A DNA stretch of 64,000 nt from Magicicada septendecula (Eukaryota; Arthropoda; Insecta; Hemiptera; Cicadidae): NCBI GenBank assembly GCA_034769895.1, contig JAWRYS010000711.1, forward strand, positions 1-64,000, read 5' to 3'. Below, one piece after another: positions 1 to 11,263 of this stretch (the stretch's first letter is position 1; each line of letters begins with the position of its first letter). A program made the position numbers and the translations under genes. The notes beneath the pieces are model-generated. The model saw nothing but the letters and a program-made list of their open reading frames with translations. It searched no databases and had not been told where the DNA came from.

Positions 1-105
1 ATTGACCAAAGCAAACTAATTGAACAAAGATTAGATTAATTATTAATACAGACGACATAATAGGAAAGTTATTAAAAAAAAAATTATTCTATGAATTAAG
101 ATGAA
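1..105 (+). other. Spacer between gag-position frame and pol remnant
   Basis: Short AT-rich stretch after the gag-position frame of the preceding unit. One frame at 1-36 reads IDQSKLIEQRLD. This resembles the DQQ-bearing coiled-coil repeats of the gag-position protein and of the start of the pol remnant. A run of A sits near 75. The same spacer opens every unit. Confidence 0.5.
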
Positions 106-950
106 ATGGATCAACAGAACACCAAGTTAAAAGAAACCAATCAAAAACAAATAAATGTTGTGAATAATAAATTAGACCAGCAGGAGGCTGAAATAAAATT
201 AATATTGCAAAGGCATAAGGAAATGGACCATCAGTTACTGAATGAAGCAATGGAAGATAAACTTGGCAAGATAATAGGAGTGCAATACAAGTGAATTTAA
301 ATAAGAAGTTATACCCAATACCCTATAAAGTAAGAGAGCATATAAAAGAAGAAATCGACAAAGGATTAGTAAAAATATATAATTGAAATAAGTCAGCCAA
401 AACACACAAGCCCGTTAGTAGTAATTCCCATATAAGGATAAGTCCTTAATATTGTGTTTGGATGAGTATCAAATTAATCAGATGATAATTCCTGATAAGG
501 CGTCCCCAAAGAATATAAGAGTAGTTTTAAAACGTTTTAATAACATCATTTTTTAATAATTGTAATGCTTTACCTGGATATTGGCAAATAGAATTGCATC
601 CAGAAAGTATAGAATATGTGAATGGTATAAGTTATCATTTCAAGAGAACGCCTTTTGGGCTGGTCAATAATGTGGCCATATTTATAGAATGATTTGACTG
701 AGTATGGGGCAAGAAGATTTTAGAATTTACTACGGTGGATGTCGATGAGTTAGCAATTGCATCAAACAGTTGGGAAGAACATTATAATAGAATTAAGAGG
801 GTACTTACCAGATTGGGGAAAAATAGAATGACACTCAAGTTAAATAATTTCATAGCCAGTAGAATTAAATTGTGTGGATTTATAGTAATTAAATACCAAG
901 ATGGAAAGGTTAACGAGACATAAAATATTAATCAGATTCGCCCGTATAAA
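106..950 (+). mobile_element. Ty3/gypsy-type pol fossil (RT region), unit 1
   Basis: Broken remnant of a retroelement polymerase gene. An opening 62-codon frame (106-294) starts with DQQ coiled-coil-like residues and passes into a segment typical of the linker just ahead of Ty3/gypsy RT. Next comes LYPIPYKVREHIKEEID, the usual RT start of this family. After it are GYWQIELHPE and TPFGL, the fingers/palm motifs, near 571-660. A 62-codon frame at 735-923 begins with the palm metal-binding region (VDE where the family has a Y-x-DD box) and continues through the RT thumb-side motif (LKL, then GFIV). Roughly ten or more breaks are present, so no full RT can be made. Protease and integrase were not recognised. 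The family call is strong, the exact clade is unknown. Confidence 0.85.
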
Positions 951-1729
951 TAAAGTAATAATTAAAAGAAAAATAATTCTAAGATAAATCACACATGAAA
1001 TTTATAACCAGGATTGGGAAGGTGAAATTAAAAAGAAAAGAAAACAATGTTGTATTCATGTTTTTTAGCCATGAAAGTAGGCACAATTGTTAAAACGTAC
1101 TTATTATATTGATGTAAAACCAGTTGGTTTGACTAATGTTATTTTAATCCATAAATGAGTGTGTAAGATACGGTGATTTGTGATAGTGATGAACCATATT
1201 TGTTGTGTTAATAAAAAAAAAACAATTTATGTAAAGAACTTTGTTATATACAATTAGTGAATTAATCAGATGTTTTCAATATTAATGTTAGACCATGGTT
1301 GTGATAAGAAATTAATTATTTCAAAATCTCATATCAAATTATATCTGAGATTATGAAATAAGGGAAGGTATTATGTACTGCTGTTAAAATACACCACAGT
1401 ACATAAGAATAAAATAATGATTTTAAAAGAAGAAAAGGTATAAATTTAATAGTATGGTGAACATATGTTAGAATTGTAAACAAAAAAAACTGAGATGTTA
1501 GTCACGACCAACATAGAGGTGGATTCCAATATTACATAGAACAGCATTAAGAAATATGTGTTGACAATTATTATATTAAATTTGAAATAAACATTAAAAT
1601 AAAATGAAAGATTAATAGAATAGTAATCTAAAATATACTAATTATAATGGATAATGTATAAAATCAAATAAATGTAATTAATAATAATTAATAAAATTAT
1701 ATGTTTTTAAGAGTCATATGATGGAAAAA
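951..1729 (+). other. Degenerate AT-rich internal stretch between pol remnant and LTR-like part
   Basis: No frame of useful length reads through here on either strand. Near 1096-1160 one frame gives a weak resemblance to the start of a retroelement RNase H domain (an Asp followed by a Gly-Leu context). It is too degraded to call. The stretch holds the hairpin at 1371-1406 and a purine run at 1425-1438. The same stretch follows the pol remnant in every unit. In units 6 and 8 it is about 45 bases shorter. Confidence 0.4.
1371..1406. repeat. Perfect 10-bp inverted repeat (hairpin), unit 1
   Basis: TTATGTACTG at 1371-1380 and CAGTACATAA at 1397-1406 are exact reverse complements separated by 16 bases. 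A second, imperfect dyad (AATCTCATAT and ATATCTGAGATT) lies just upstream at 1325-1352. Both recur in every unit, about 385 bases before the short frame that carries the minisatellite. Function unknown. Confidence 0.7.
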
Positions 1730-2591
1730 TGTGACGAATGTAGTTAGGTATCTAAATGGCAAATTGTAAATTGTTAGAATTGAATTGTATTCAAATGGAA
1801 GAAAATTTGTTTAGTCTAATTTTATATGTAATAAGATACACATCAAAAAGTTTAATTTTATATTTCAGAAGATACACATTAAAAGAGTCTAATTTTTATT
1901 TAAGAAGATACACATCAAAGAGTTTAATTTTGTATTTAATATAGGAAACATTAAAAGAAGAGAGTTAACATTGATATTCAATCTAATAAACATATAAGAG
2001 TATAAACCTGTAACATTGAAAGAATTTTAATTTTTATACAACTTAATAAACATCAATATTTTCAAGAAGTTTGAGTATATCATTTATAGAACACCGATAT
2101 AAAGGAGGAAGCCTGTCCTGGAATATAATTTGATAGTCAACACAATAAAATTCGATATTTAAAAGAAGAATCAATTTAGTAATCCAAAAAGAAGATAGAA
2201 TTCGACATTTAATCTAATAAAAAATACCAGAGAAGGAATAAAACACGAAGCCTTTCATTATATTTAAGATGATAAACATAAGCAAGAATTGAACCCATTG
2301 CAGTTGTGAAGAGCTCAGATTCAAACTATTCACATTTACACGGTAGATATTATTACCTTATTATTTATTAAAAAATGTATGCACTAACGTTATTTGGTAC
2401 GGATTAAAGAAAAGAATAAACCATTCACAGTATTAAATAATATAAATCAAATTAGTAATGGTCAACCCTGAGATAGAGTTTTCTTTTTATGAGCAGATAG
2501 AAATACCATACAAATAATAAAATAACAGTACATTAAATGACACAACCAACGTGGAACATATCTTAATTACAATACTTGTAAATAAATATCA
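1730..2591 (+). mobile_element. Possible LTR of the fossil element (unit 1; same in every unit)
   Basis: Proposed limits are TGTGACG at the left and ATATCA at the right, giving TG...CA ends and a length of 862. A primer-binding-site-like motif follows 5 bases later and an AATAAA lies at 2581-2586. The left limit is weak because the purine-rich run before it is short. Copies by the same limits: 5499-6360, 9268-10129, 13037-13898, 16806-17667, 20530-21391, 24299-25160, 28023-28884, 31791-32652, 35556-36416, 39323-40182, 43088-43949, 46858-47719, 50623-51484, 54391-55252, 58159-59020 and 61930-62791. In this reading each LTR serves the elements on both sides. Confidence 0.35.
1798..1941 (+). repeat. 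36-bp minisatellite, about four repeats, nested in each unit
   Basis: Three clear 36-base repeats start at 1834, 1870 and 1906 with AGATACACAT, and a degraded one precedes them at 1798. Because 36 is a multiple of three, the short frame at 1756-1944 shows 12-residue repeats (RYTSKSLILYF-type). I regard that 62-codon frame as a by-product and not a gene. Copies elsewhere begin at 5567, 9336, 13105, 16874, 20598, 24367, 28091, 31859, 35624, 39391, 43156, 46926, 50691, 54459, 58227 and 61998, all with the same repeat number. Further degraded repeats may trail to about 2070. Confidence 0.85.
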
Positions 2592-2596
2592 GTAAA

Positions 2597-2615
2597 TGGC
2601 ACCCACACGTGAAAG
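2597..2615 (+). promoter_or_regulatory. Primer-binding-site-like motif
   Basis: TGGCACCCACACGTGAAAG resembles the tRNA-Lys-type primer site of gypsy-like elements (TGGCGCCCAACGTGG), allowing one substitution and one extra base. It lies 172 bases before the gag-position start codon, where the family has its primer site. It repeats in each unit, for example at 21397 in unit 6 and 62797 in unit 17. Drift from the consensus fits a fossil. Confidence 0.4.
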
Positions 2616-2768
2616 CAAAGATTTTCTTTAAGCCAGCACCAAATAACATAAATTAAATAATAGACAATAGTGCCAAACTGAATTAATTAAATTACAGTAA
2701 AATAATTTTGTTAAATTTGATTAGAATAAAAAATTTACTTGTAGTTAAATTAATTTAAATATTGTAAC
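2616..2768 (+). other. Untranslated leader before the gag-position frame
   Basis: AT-rich stretch with no open frame, between the primer-site-like motif and the start codon context TAACATGG at 2765-2772. It fits a retroelement 5' leader. It is nearly unchanged in every unit. Confidence 0.4.
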
Positions 2769-2876
2769 ATGGCTAACAAACCAGAGCAAAGATAGGAAAG
2801 TAATAGTGCTGAAGAGGAGGAAATTGAAAGGAAACAGCCACCTAAGAAAATTGAACAAATAACTTGGAGAGATATT

Positions 2877-3725
2877 ATGGATGCAATAAATGCTGGATTT
2901 GACCAACAAAATGCTAATTCTAACCAGTTAAAGGCTCTAATAACCAGTAAATTTGACCAGCAAAATGCTAATCATAACATGTTAATGGCTAGATTTGACC
3001 AACAAAATGATAATTTTAACCAGTTAAATGCTAAATTTGACCAATTCAGGACTGAGATTAAGGCTTTTTCTGAGCAACAAAATGCTTTCAGGTTTGAGAT
3101 TACTAATTATACTAACCAGTTAAAGGCTGAAAGGATACAGTCAATAGAACCAATAAAAGAAAATAACGATCAAAAAGGGGAACAAGTAAGTCCGAAAACA
3201 GAAGAGAGTAGTAAGGAAATAGAAAATAAAGAAGACAAAAGTGTATTATTATCTAAGAATAAATATAGCAGACACAAAGAGAATAATAAGTATGTGGAAA
3301 AGAAGACGAAGAAAATAGGTAAAAGACGTCCCAAGAAACAGAAAAATGCACAGGAAGAATTAGATATGATTAGCAGTGGTTTAATTAATGTATTTAATCT
3401 CACAATCATTAATTACAGGGAAATTACTGAATCAAAAAATCGTAGAAAAAACTTAACCAAATTAATATTTAAATTAAAAATACCAGATAAAGAAAAACTT
3501 AACAAAAGGTCAGTGACATCACCGATAAATAATATACCATTAACACATCTGTATAGTAAACCAGATGATAGAGTGATGGATCTAAACTTTGATACCATTG
3601 CAAACTTTATAGAAGCAAACTTGCTATACAGGGTAACAGAGAGATATTTAACAAGAACAGAAATCATTATGGACACAATAATAATCCGTGCAACACGGAC
3701 AACTTATGTATTTGACAACGGATGA
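2877..3725 (+). CDS. Gag-position coiled-coil protein, 282-codon form, unit 1
   Basis: Shorter form of the frame described for unit 6. It starts at the internal Met that is codon 37 of the long form and keeps the coiled coil, the basic stretch and the C-terminal part. The region homologous to the long form begins at 2769. Confidence 0.6.
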   Translation: MDAINAGFDQQNANSNQLKALITSKFDQQNANHNMLMARFDQQNDNFNQLNAKFDQFRTEIKAFSEQQNAFRFEITNYTNQLKAERIQSIEPIKENNDQKGEQVSPKTEESSKEIENKEDKSVLLSKNKYSRHKENNKYVEKKTKKIGKRRPKKQKNAQEELDMISSGLINVFNLTIINYREITESKNRRKNLTKLIFKLKIPDKEKLNKRSVTSPINNIPLTHLYSKPDDRVMDLNFDTIANFIEANLLYRVTERYLTRTEIIMDTIIIRATRTTYVFDNG

Positions 3726-3874
3726 ACTAAATATGAAAACTATGGAAAAAAGGGACTGATTTTCTGGGTATTGACCAAAGCAAACTAATTGAACAAAGAT
3801 TAGATTAATTATTAATACAGACGACATAATAGGAAAGTTATTAAAAAAAAAATTATTCTATGAATTAAGATGAA

Positions 3875-4719
3875 ATGGATCAACAGAACACCAAGTTAAA
3901 AGAAACCAATCAAAAACAAATAAATGTTGTGAATAATAAATTAGACCAGCAGGAGGCTGAAATAAAATTAATATTGCAAAGGCATAAGGAAATGGACCAT
4001 CAGTTACTGAATGAAGCAATGGAAGATAAACTTGGCAAGATAATAGGAGTGCAATACAAGTGAATTTAAATAAGAAGTTATACCCAATACCCTATAAAGT
4101 AAGAGAGCATATAAAAGAAGAAATCGACAAAGGATTAGTAAAAATATATAATTGAAATAAGTCAGCCAAAACACACAAGCCCGTTAGTAGTAATTCCCAT
4201 ATAAGGATAAGTCCTTAATATTGTGTTTGGATGAGTATCAAATTAATCAGATGATAATTCCTGATAAGGCGTCCCCAAAGAATATAAGAGTAGTTTTAAA
4301 ACGTTTTAATAACATCATTTTTTAATAATTGTAATGCTTTACCTGGATATTGGCAAATAGAATTGCATCCAGAAAGTATAGAATATGTGAATGGTATAAG
4401 TTATCATTTCAAGAGAACGCCTTTTGGGCTGGTCAATAATGTGGCCATATTTATAGAATGATTTGACTGAGTATGGGGCAAGAAGATTTTAGAATTTACT
4501 ACGGTGGATGTCGATGAGTTAGCAATTGCATCAAACAGTTGGGAAGAACATTATAATAGAATTAAGAGGGTACTTACCAGATTGGGGAAAAATAGAATGA
4601 CACTCAAGTTAAATAATTTCATAGCCAGTAGAATTAAATTGTGTGGATTTATAGTAATTAAATACCAAGATGGAAAGGTTAACGAGACATAAAATATTAA
4701 TCAGATTCGCCCGTATAAA
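3875..4719 (+). mobile_element. Ty3/gypsy-type pol fossil, unit 2
   Basis: Same fossil RT segment and same degree of decay as in unit 1. I saw no difference from it. Confidence 0.85.
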
Positions 4720-6645
4720 TAAAGTAATAATTAAAAGAAAAATAATTCTAAGATAAATCACACATGAAATTTATAACCAGGATTGGGAAGGTGAAATTAA
4801 AAAGAAAAGAAAACAATGTTGTATTCATGTTTTTTAGCCATGAAAGTAGGCACAATTGTTAAAACGTACTTATTATATTGATGTAAAACCAGTTGGTTTG
4901 ACTAATGTTATTTTAATCCATAAATGAGTGTGTAAGATACGGTGATTTGTGATAGTGATGAACCATATTTGTTGTGTTAATAAAAAAAAAACAATTTATG
5001 TAAAGAACTTTGTTATATACAATTAGTGAATTAATCAGATGTTTTCAATATTAATGTTAGACCATGGTTGTGATAAGAAATTAATTATTTCAAAATCTCA
5101 TATCAAATTATATCTGAGATTATGAAATAAGGGAAGGTATTATGTACTGCTGTTAAAATACACCACAGTACATAAGAATAAAATAATGATTTTAAAAGAA
5201 GAAAAGGTATAAATTTAATAGTATGGTGAACATATGTTAGAATTGTAAACAAAAAAAACTGAGATGTTAGTCACGACCAACATAGAGGTGGATTCCAATA
5301 TTACATAGAACAGCATTAAGAAATATGTGTTGACAATTATTATATTAAATTTGAAATAAACATTAAAATAAAATGAAAGATTAATAGAATAGTAATCTAA
5401 AATATACTAATTATAATGGATAATGTATAAAATCAAATAAATGTAATTAATAATAATTAATAAAATTATATGTTTTTAAGAGTCATATGATGGAAAAATG
5501 TGACGAATGTAGTTAGGTATCTAAATGGCAAATTGTAAATTGTTAGAATTGAATTGTATTCAAATGGAAGAAAATTTGTTTAGTCTAATTTTATATGTAA
5601 TAAGATACACATCAAAAAGTTTAATTTTATATTTCAGAAGATACACATTAAAAGAGTCTAATTTTTATTTAAGAAGATACACATCAAAGAGTTTAATTTT
5701 GTATTTAATATAGGAAACATTAAAAGAAGAGAGTTAACATTGATATTCAATCTAATAAACATATAAGAGTATAAACCTGTAACATTGAAAGAATTTTAAT
5801 TTTTATACAACTTAATAAACATCAATATTTTCAAGAAGTTTGAGTATATCATTTATAGAACACCGATATAAAGGAGGAAGCCTGTCCTGGAATATAATTT
5901 GATAGTCAACACAATAAAATTCGATATTTAAAAGAAGAATCAATTTAGTAATCCAAAAAGAAGATAGAATTCGACATTTAATCTAATAAAAAATACCAGA
6001 GAAGGAATAAAACACGAAGCCTTTCATTATATTTAAGATGATAAACATAAGCAAGAATTGAACCCATTGCAGTTGTGAAGAGCTCAGATTCAAACTATTC
6101 ACATTTACACGGTAGATATTATTACCTTATTATTTATTAAAAAATGTATGCACTAACGTTATTTGGTACGGATTAAAGAAAAGAATAAACCATTCACAGT
6201 GTTAAATAATATAAATCAAATTAGTAATGGTCAACCCTGAGATAGAGTTTTCTTTTTATGAGCAGATAGAAATACCATACAAATAATAAAATAACAGTAC
6301 ATTAAATGACACAACCAACGTGGAACATATCTTAATTACAATACTTGTAAATAAATATCAGTAAATGGCACCCACACGTGAAAGCAAAGATTTTCTTTAA
6401 GCCAGCACCAAATAACATAAATTAAATAATAGACAATAGTGCCAAACTGAATTAATTAAATTACAGTAAAATAATTTTGTTAAATTTGATTAGAATAAAA
6501 AATTTACTTGTAGTTAAATTAATTTAAATATTGTAACATGGCTAACAAACCAGAGCAAAGATAGGAAAGTAATAGTGCTGAAGAGGAGGAAATTGAAAGG
6601 AAACAGCCACCTAAGAAAATTGAACAAATAACTTGGAGAGATATT

Positions 6646-7494
6646 ATGGATGCAATAAATGCTGGATTTGACCAACAAAATGCTAATTCTAACCAGTTAA
6701 AGGCTCTAATAACCAGTAAATTTGACCAGCAAAATGCTAATCATAACATGTTAATGGCTAGATTTGACCAACAAAATGATAATTTTAACCAGTTAAATGC
6801 TAAATTTGACCAATTCAGGACTGAGATTAAGGCTTTTTCTGAGCAACAAAATGCTTTCAGGTTTGAGATTACTAATTATACTAACCAGTTAAAGGCTGAA
6901 AGGATACAGTCAATAGAACCAATAAAAGAAAATAACGATCAAAAAGGGGAACAAGTAAGTCCGAAAACAGAAGAGAGTAGTAAGGAAATAGAAAATAAAG
7001 AAGACAAAAGTGTATTATTATCTAAGAATAAATATAGCAGACACAAAGAGAATAATAAGTATGTGGAAAAGAAGACGAAGAAAATAGGTAAAAGACGTCC
7101 CAAGAAACAGAAAAATGCACAGGAAGAATTAGATATGATTAGCAGTGGTTTAATTAATGTATTTAATCTCACAATCATTAATTACAGGGAAATTACTGAA
7201 TCAAAAAATCGTAGAAAAAACTTAACCAAATTAATATTTAAATTAAAAATACCAGATAAAGAAAAACTTAACAAAAGGTCAGTGACATCACCGATAAATA
7301 ATATACCATTAACACATCTGTATAGTAAACCAGATGATAGAGTGATGGATCTAAACTTTGATACCATTGCAAACTTTATAGAAGCAAACTTGCTATACAG
7401 GGTAACAGAGAGATATTTAACAAGAACAGAAATCATTATGGACACAATAATAATCCGTGCAACACGGACAACTTATGTATTTGACAACGGATGA
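6646..7494 (+). CDS. Gag-position coiled-coil protein, 282-codon form, unit 2
   Basis: Identical in product to unit 1. The homologous long-form region starts at 6538. Confidence 0.6.
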   Translation: MDAINAGFDQQNANSNQLKALITSKFDQQNANHNMLMARFDQQNDNFNQLNAKFDQFRTEIKAFSEQQNAFRFEITNYTNQLKAERIQSIEPIKENNDQKGEQVSPKTEESSKEIENKEDKSVLLSKNKYSRHKENNKYVEKKTKKIGKRRPKKQKNAQEELDMISSGLINVFNLTIINYREITESKNRRKNLTKLIFKLKIPDKEKLNKRSVTSPINNIPLTHLYSKPDDRVMDLNFDTIANFIEANLLYRVTERYLTRTEIIMDTIIIRATRTTYVFDNG

Positions 7495-7643
7495 ACTAAA
7501 TATGAAAACTATGGAAAAAAGGGACTGATTTTCTGGGTATTGACCAAAGCAAACTAATTGAACAAAGATTAGATTAATTATTAATACAGACGACATAATA
7601 GGAAAGTTATTAAAAAAAAAATTATTCTATGAATTAAGATGAA

Positions 7644-8488
7644 ATGGATCAACAGAACACCAAGTTAAAAGAAACCAATCAAAAACAAATAAATGTTGTG
7701 AATAATAAATTAGACCAGCAGGAGGCTGAAATAAAATTAATATTGCAAAGGCATAAGGAAATGGACCATCAGTTACTGAATGAAGCAATGGAAGATAAAC
7801 TTGGCAAGATAATAGGAGTGCAATACAAGTGAATTTAAATAAGAAGTTATACCCAATACCCTATAAAGTAAGAGAGCATATAAAAGAAGAAATCGACAAA
7901 GGATTAGTAAAAATATATAATTGAAATAAGTCAGCCAAAACACACAAGCCCGTTAGTAGTAATTCCCATATAAGGATAAGTCCTTAATATTGTGTTTGGA
8001 TGAGTATCAAATTAATCAGATGATAATTCCTGATAAGGCGTCCCCAAAGAATATAAGAGTAGTTTTAAAACGTTTTAATAACATCATTTTTTAATAATTG
8101 TAATGCTTTACCTGGATATTGGCAAATAGAATTGCATCCAGAAAGTATAGAATATGTGAATGGTATAAGTTATCATTTCAAGAGAACGCCTTTTGGGCTG
8201 GTCAATAATGTGGCCATATTTATAGAATGATTTGACTGAGTATGGGGCAAGAAGATTTTAGAATTTACTACGGTGGATGTCGATGAGTTAGCAATTGCAT
8301 CAAACAGTTGGGAAGAACATTATAATAGAATTAAGAGGGTACTTACCAGATTGGGGAAAAATAGAATGACACTCAAGTTAAATAATTTCATAGCCAGTAG
8401 AATTAAATTGTGTGGATTTATAGTAATTAAATACCAAGATGGAAAGGTTAACGAGACATAAAATATTAATCAGATTCGCCCGTATAAA
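7644..8488 (+). mobile_element. Ty3/gypsy-type pol fossil, unit 3
   Basis: Same fossil RT segment as in unit 1. I saw no difference from it. Confidence 0.85.
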
Positions 8489-10414
8489 TAAAGTAATAAT
8501 TAAAAGAAAAATAATTCTAAGATAAATCACACATGAAATTTATAACCAGGATTGGGAAGGTGAAATTAAAAAGAAAAGAAAACAATGTTGTATTCATGTT
8601 TTTTAGCCATGAAAGTAGGCACAATTGTTAAAACGTACTTATTATATTGATGTAAAACCAGTTGGTTTGACTAATGTTATTTTAATCCATAAATGAGTGT
8701 GTAAGATACGGTGATTTGTGATAGTGATGAACCATATTTGTTGTGTTAATAAAAAAAAAACAATTTATGTAAAGAACTTTGTTATATACAATTAGTGAAT
8801 TAATCAGATGTTTTCAATATTAATGTTAGACCATGGTTGTGATAAGAAATTAATTATTTCAAAATCTCATATCAAATTATATCTGAGATTATGAAATAAG
8901 GGAAGGTATTATGTACTGCTGTTAAAATACACCACAGTACATAAGAATAAAATAATGATTTTAAAAGAAGAAAAGGTATAAATTTAATAGTATGGTGAAC
9001 ATATGTTAGAATTGTAAACAAAAAAAACTGAGATGTTAGTCACGACCAACATAGAGGTGGATTCCAATATTACATAGAACAGCATTAAGAAATATGTGTT
9101 GACAATTATTATATTAAATTTGAAATAAACATTAAAATAAAATGAAAGATTAATAGAATAGTAATCTAAAATATACTAATTATAATGGATAATGTATAAA
9201 ATCAAATAAATGTAATTAATAATAATTAATAAAATTATATGTTTTTAAGAGTCATATGATGGAAAAATGTGACGAATGTAGTTAGGTATCTAAATGGCAA
9301 ATTGTAAATTGTTAGAATTGAATTGTATTCAAATGGAAGAAAATTTGTTTAGTCTAATTTTATATGTAATAAGATACACATCAAAAAGTTTAATTTTATA
9401 TTTCAGAAGATACACATTAAAAGAGTCTAATTTTTATTTAAGAAGATACACATCAAAGAGTTTAATTTTGTATTTAATATAGGAAACATTAAAAGAAGAG
9501 AGTTAACATTGATATTCAATCTAATAAACATATAAGAGTATAAACCTGTAACATTGAAAGAATTTTAATTTTTATACAACTTAATAAACATCAATATTTT
9601 CAAGAAGTTTGAGTATATCATTTATAGAACACCGATATAAAGGAGGAAGCCTGTCCTGGAATATAATTTGATAGTCAACACAATAAAATTCGATATTTAA
9701 AAGAAGAATCAATTTAGTAATCCAAAAAGAAGATAGAATTCGACATTTAATCTAATAAAAAATACCAGAGAAGGAATAAAACACGAAGCCTTTCATTATA
9801 TTTAAGATGATAAACATAAGCAAGAATTGAACCCATTGCAGTTGTGAAGAGCTCAGATTCAAACTATTCACATTTACACGGTAGATATTATTACCTTATT
9901 ATTTATTAAAAAATGTATGCACTAACGTTATTTGGTACGGATTAAAGAAAAGAATAAACCATTCACAGTGTTAAATAATATAAATCAAATTAGTAATGGT
10001 CAACCCTGAGATAGAGTTTTCTTTTTATGAGCAGATAGAAATACCATACAAATAATAAAATAACAGTACATTAAATGACACAACCAACGTGGAACATATC
10101 TTAATTACAATACTTGTAAATAAATATCAGTAAATGGCACCCACACGTGAAAGCAAAGATTTTCTTTAAGCCAGCACCAAATAACATAAATTAAATAATA
10201 GACAATAGTGCCAAACTGAATTAATTAAATTACAGTAAAATAATTTTGTTAAATTTGATTAGAATAAAAAATTTACTTGTAGTTAAATTAATTTAAATAT
10301 TGTAACATGGCTAACAAACCAGAGCAAAGATAGGAAAGTAATAGTGCTGAAGAGGAGGAAATTGAAAGGAAACAGCCACCTAAGAAAATTGAACAAATAA
10401 CTTGGAGAGATATT

Positions 10415-11263
10415 ATGGATGCAATAAATGCTGGATTTGACCAACAAAATGCTAATTCTAACCAGTTAAAGGCTCTAATAACCAGTAAATTTGACCAGCA
10501 AAATGCTAATCATAACATGTTAATGGCTAGATTTGACCAACAAAATGATAATTTTAACCAGTTAAATGCTAAATTTGACCAATTCAGGACTGAGATTAAG
10601 GCTTTTTCTGAGCAACAAAATGCTTTCAGGTTTGAGATTACTAATTATACTAACCAGTTAAAGGCTGAAAGGATACAGTCAATAGAACCAATAAAAGAAA
10701 ATAACGATCAAAAAGGGGAACAAGTAAGTCCGAAAACAGAAGAGAGTAGTAAGGAAATAGAAAATAAAGAAGACAAAAGTGTATTATTATCTAAGAATAA
10801 ATATAGCAGACACAAAGAGAATAATAAGTATGTGGAAAAGAAGACGAAGAAAATAGGTAAAAGACGTCCCAAGAAACAGAAAAATGCACAGGAAGAATTA
10901 GATATGATTAGCAGTGGTTTAATTAATGTATTTAATCTCACAATCATTAATTACAGGGAAATTACTGAATCAAAAAATCGTAGAAAAAACTTAACCAAAT
11001 TAATATTTAAATTAAAAATACCAGATAAAGAAAAACTTAACAAAAGGTCAGTGACATCACCGATAAATAATATACCATTAACACATCTGTATAGTAAACC
11101 AGATGATAGAGTGATGGATCTAAACTTTGATACCATTGCAAACTTTATAGAAGCAAACTTGCTATACAGGGTAACAGAGAGATATTTAACAAGAACAGAA
11201 ATCATTATGGACACAATAATAATCCGTGCAACACGGACAACTTATGTATTTGACAACGGATGA
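10415..11263 (+). CDS. Gag-position coiled-coil protein, 282-codon form, unit 3
   Basis: Identical in product to unit 1. The homologous long-form region starts at 10307. Confidence 0.6.
   Translation: MDAINAGFDQQNANSNQLKALITSKFDQQNANHNMLMARFDQQNDNFNQLNAKFDQFRTEIKAFSEQQNAFRFEITNYTNQLKAERIQSIEPIKENNDQKGEQVSPKTEESSKEIENKEDKSVLLSKNKYSRHKENNKYVEKKTKKIGKRRPKKQKNAQEELDMISSGLINVFNLTIINYREITESKNRRKNLTKLIFKLKIPDKEKLNKRSVTSPINNIPLTHLYSKPDDRVMDLNFDTIANFIEANLLYRVTERYLTRTEIIMDTIIIRATRTTYVFDNG

Larger units (their letters stand above)
1..3769 (+). repeat. Array unit 1 (3,769 bases), reference copy
   Basis: This copy is used as the reference for offsets. Marker states followed in later units are: offset 408 A, offset 1936 T, offset 2377 G, offset 2432 A, gag codon 77 Asp and gag codon 278 Ala. 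Unlike units 2-5 it has A rather than G at offset 2432. Confidence 0.95.
3770..7538 (+). repeat. Array unit 2 (3,769 bases)
   Basis: Matches unit 1 in length and layout. The difference I noticed is G at offset 2432, a state shared only by units 2-5. Confidence 0.95.

Noticed and set aside
735-923. 62-codon frame as an independent small gene
   Set aside because: It matches the palm-to-thumb part of a Ty3/gypsy RT and is a fragment of the pol fossil.
1756-1944. 62-codon frame with RYTSKSLILY repeats as a possible small protein
   Set aside because: It is the translation of a 36-bp minisatellite inside the LTR-like part. The 12-residue periodicity follows from the repeat length being divisible by three.
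2281-2345. Possible minus-strand tRNA (GGGTTCAATTC resembles a T arm)
   Set aside because: The flanking bases do not form a T stem or acceptor stem, and no anticodon arm is visible.
3170-3676. Minus-strand frames of 79 and 87 codons, recurring in most units
   Set aside because: They lie antisense to the gag-position frame and are shadows of its AT-rich coding. Their hydrophobic look follows from the complement of Lys/Asn codons.
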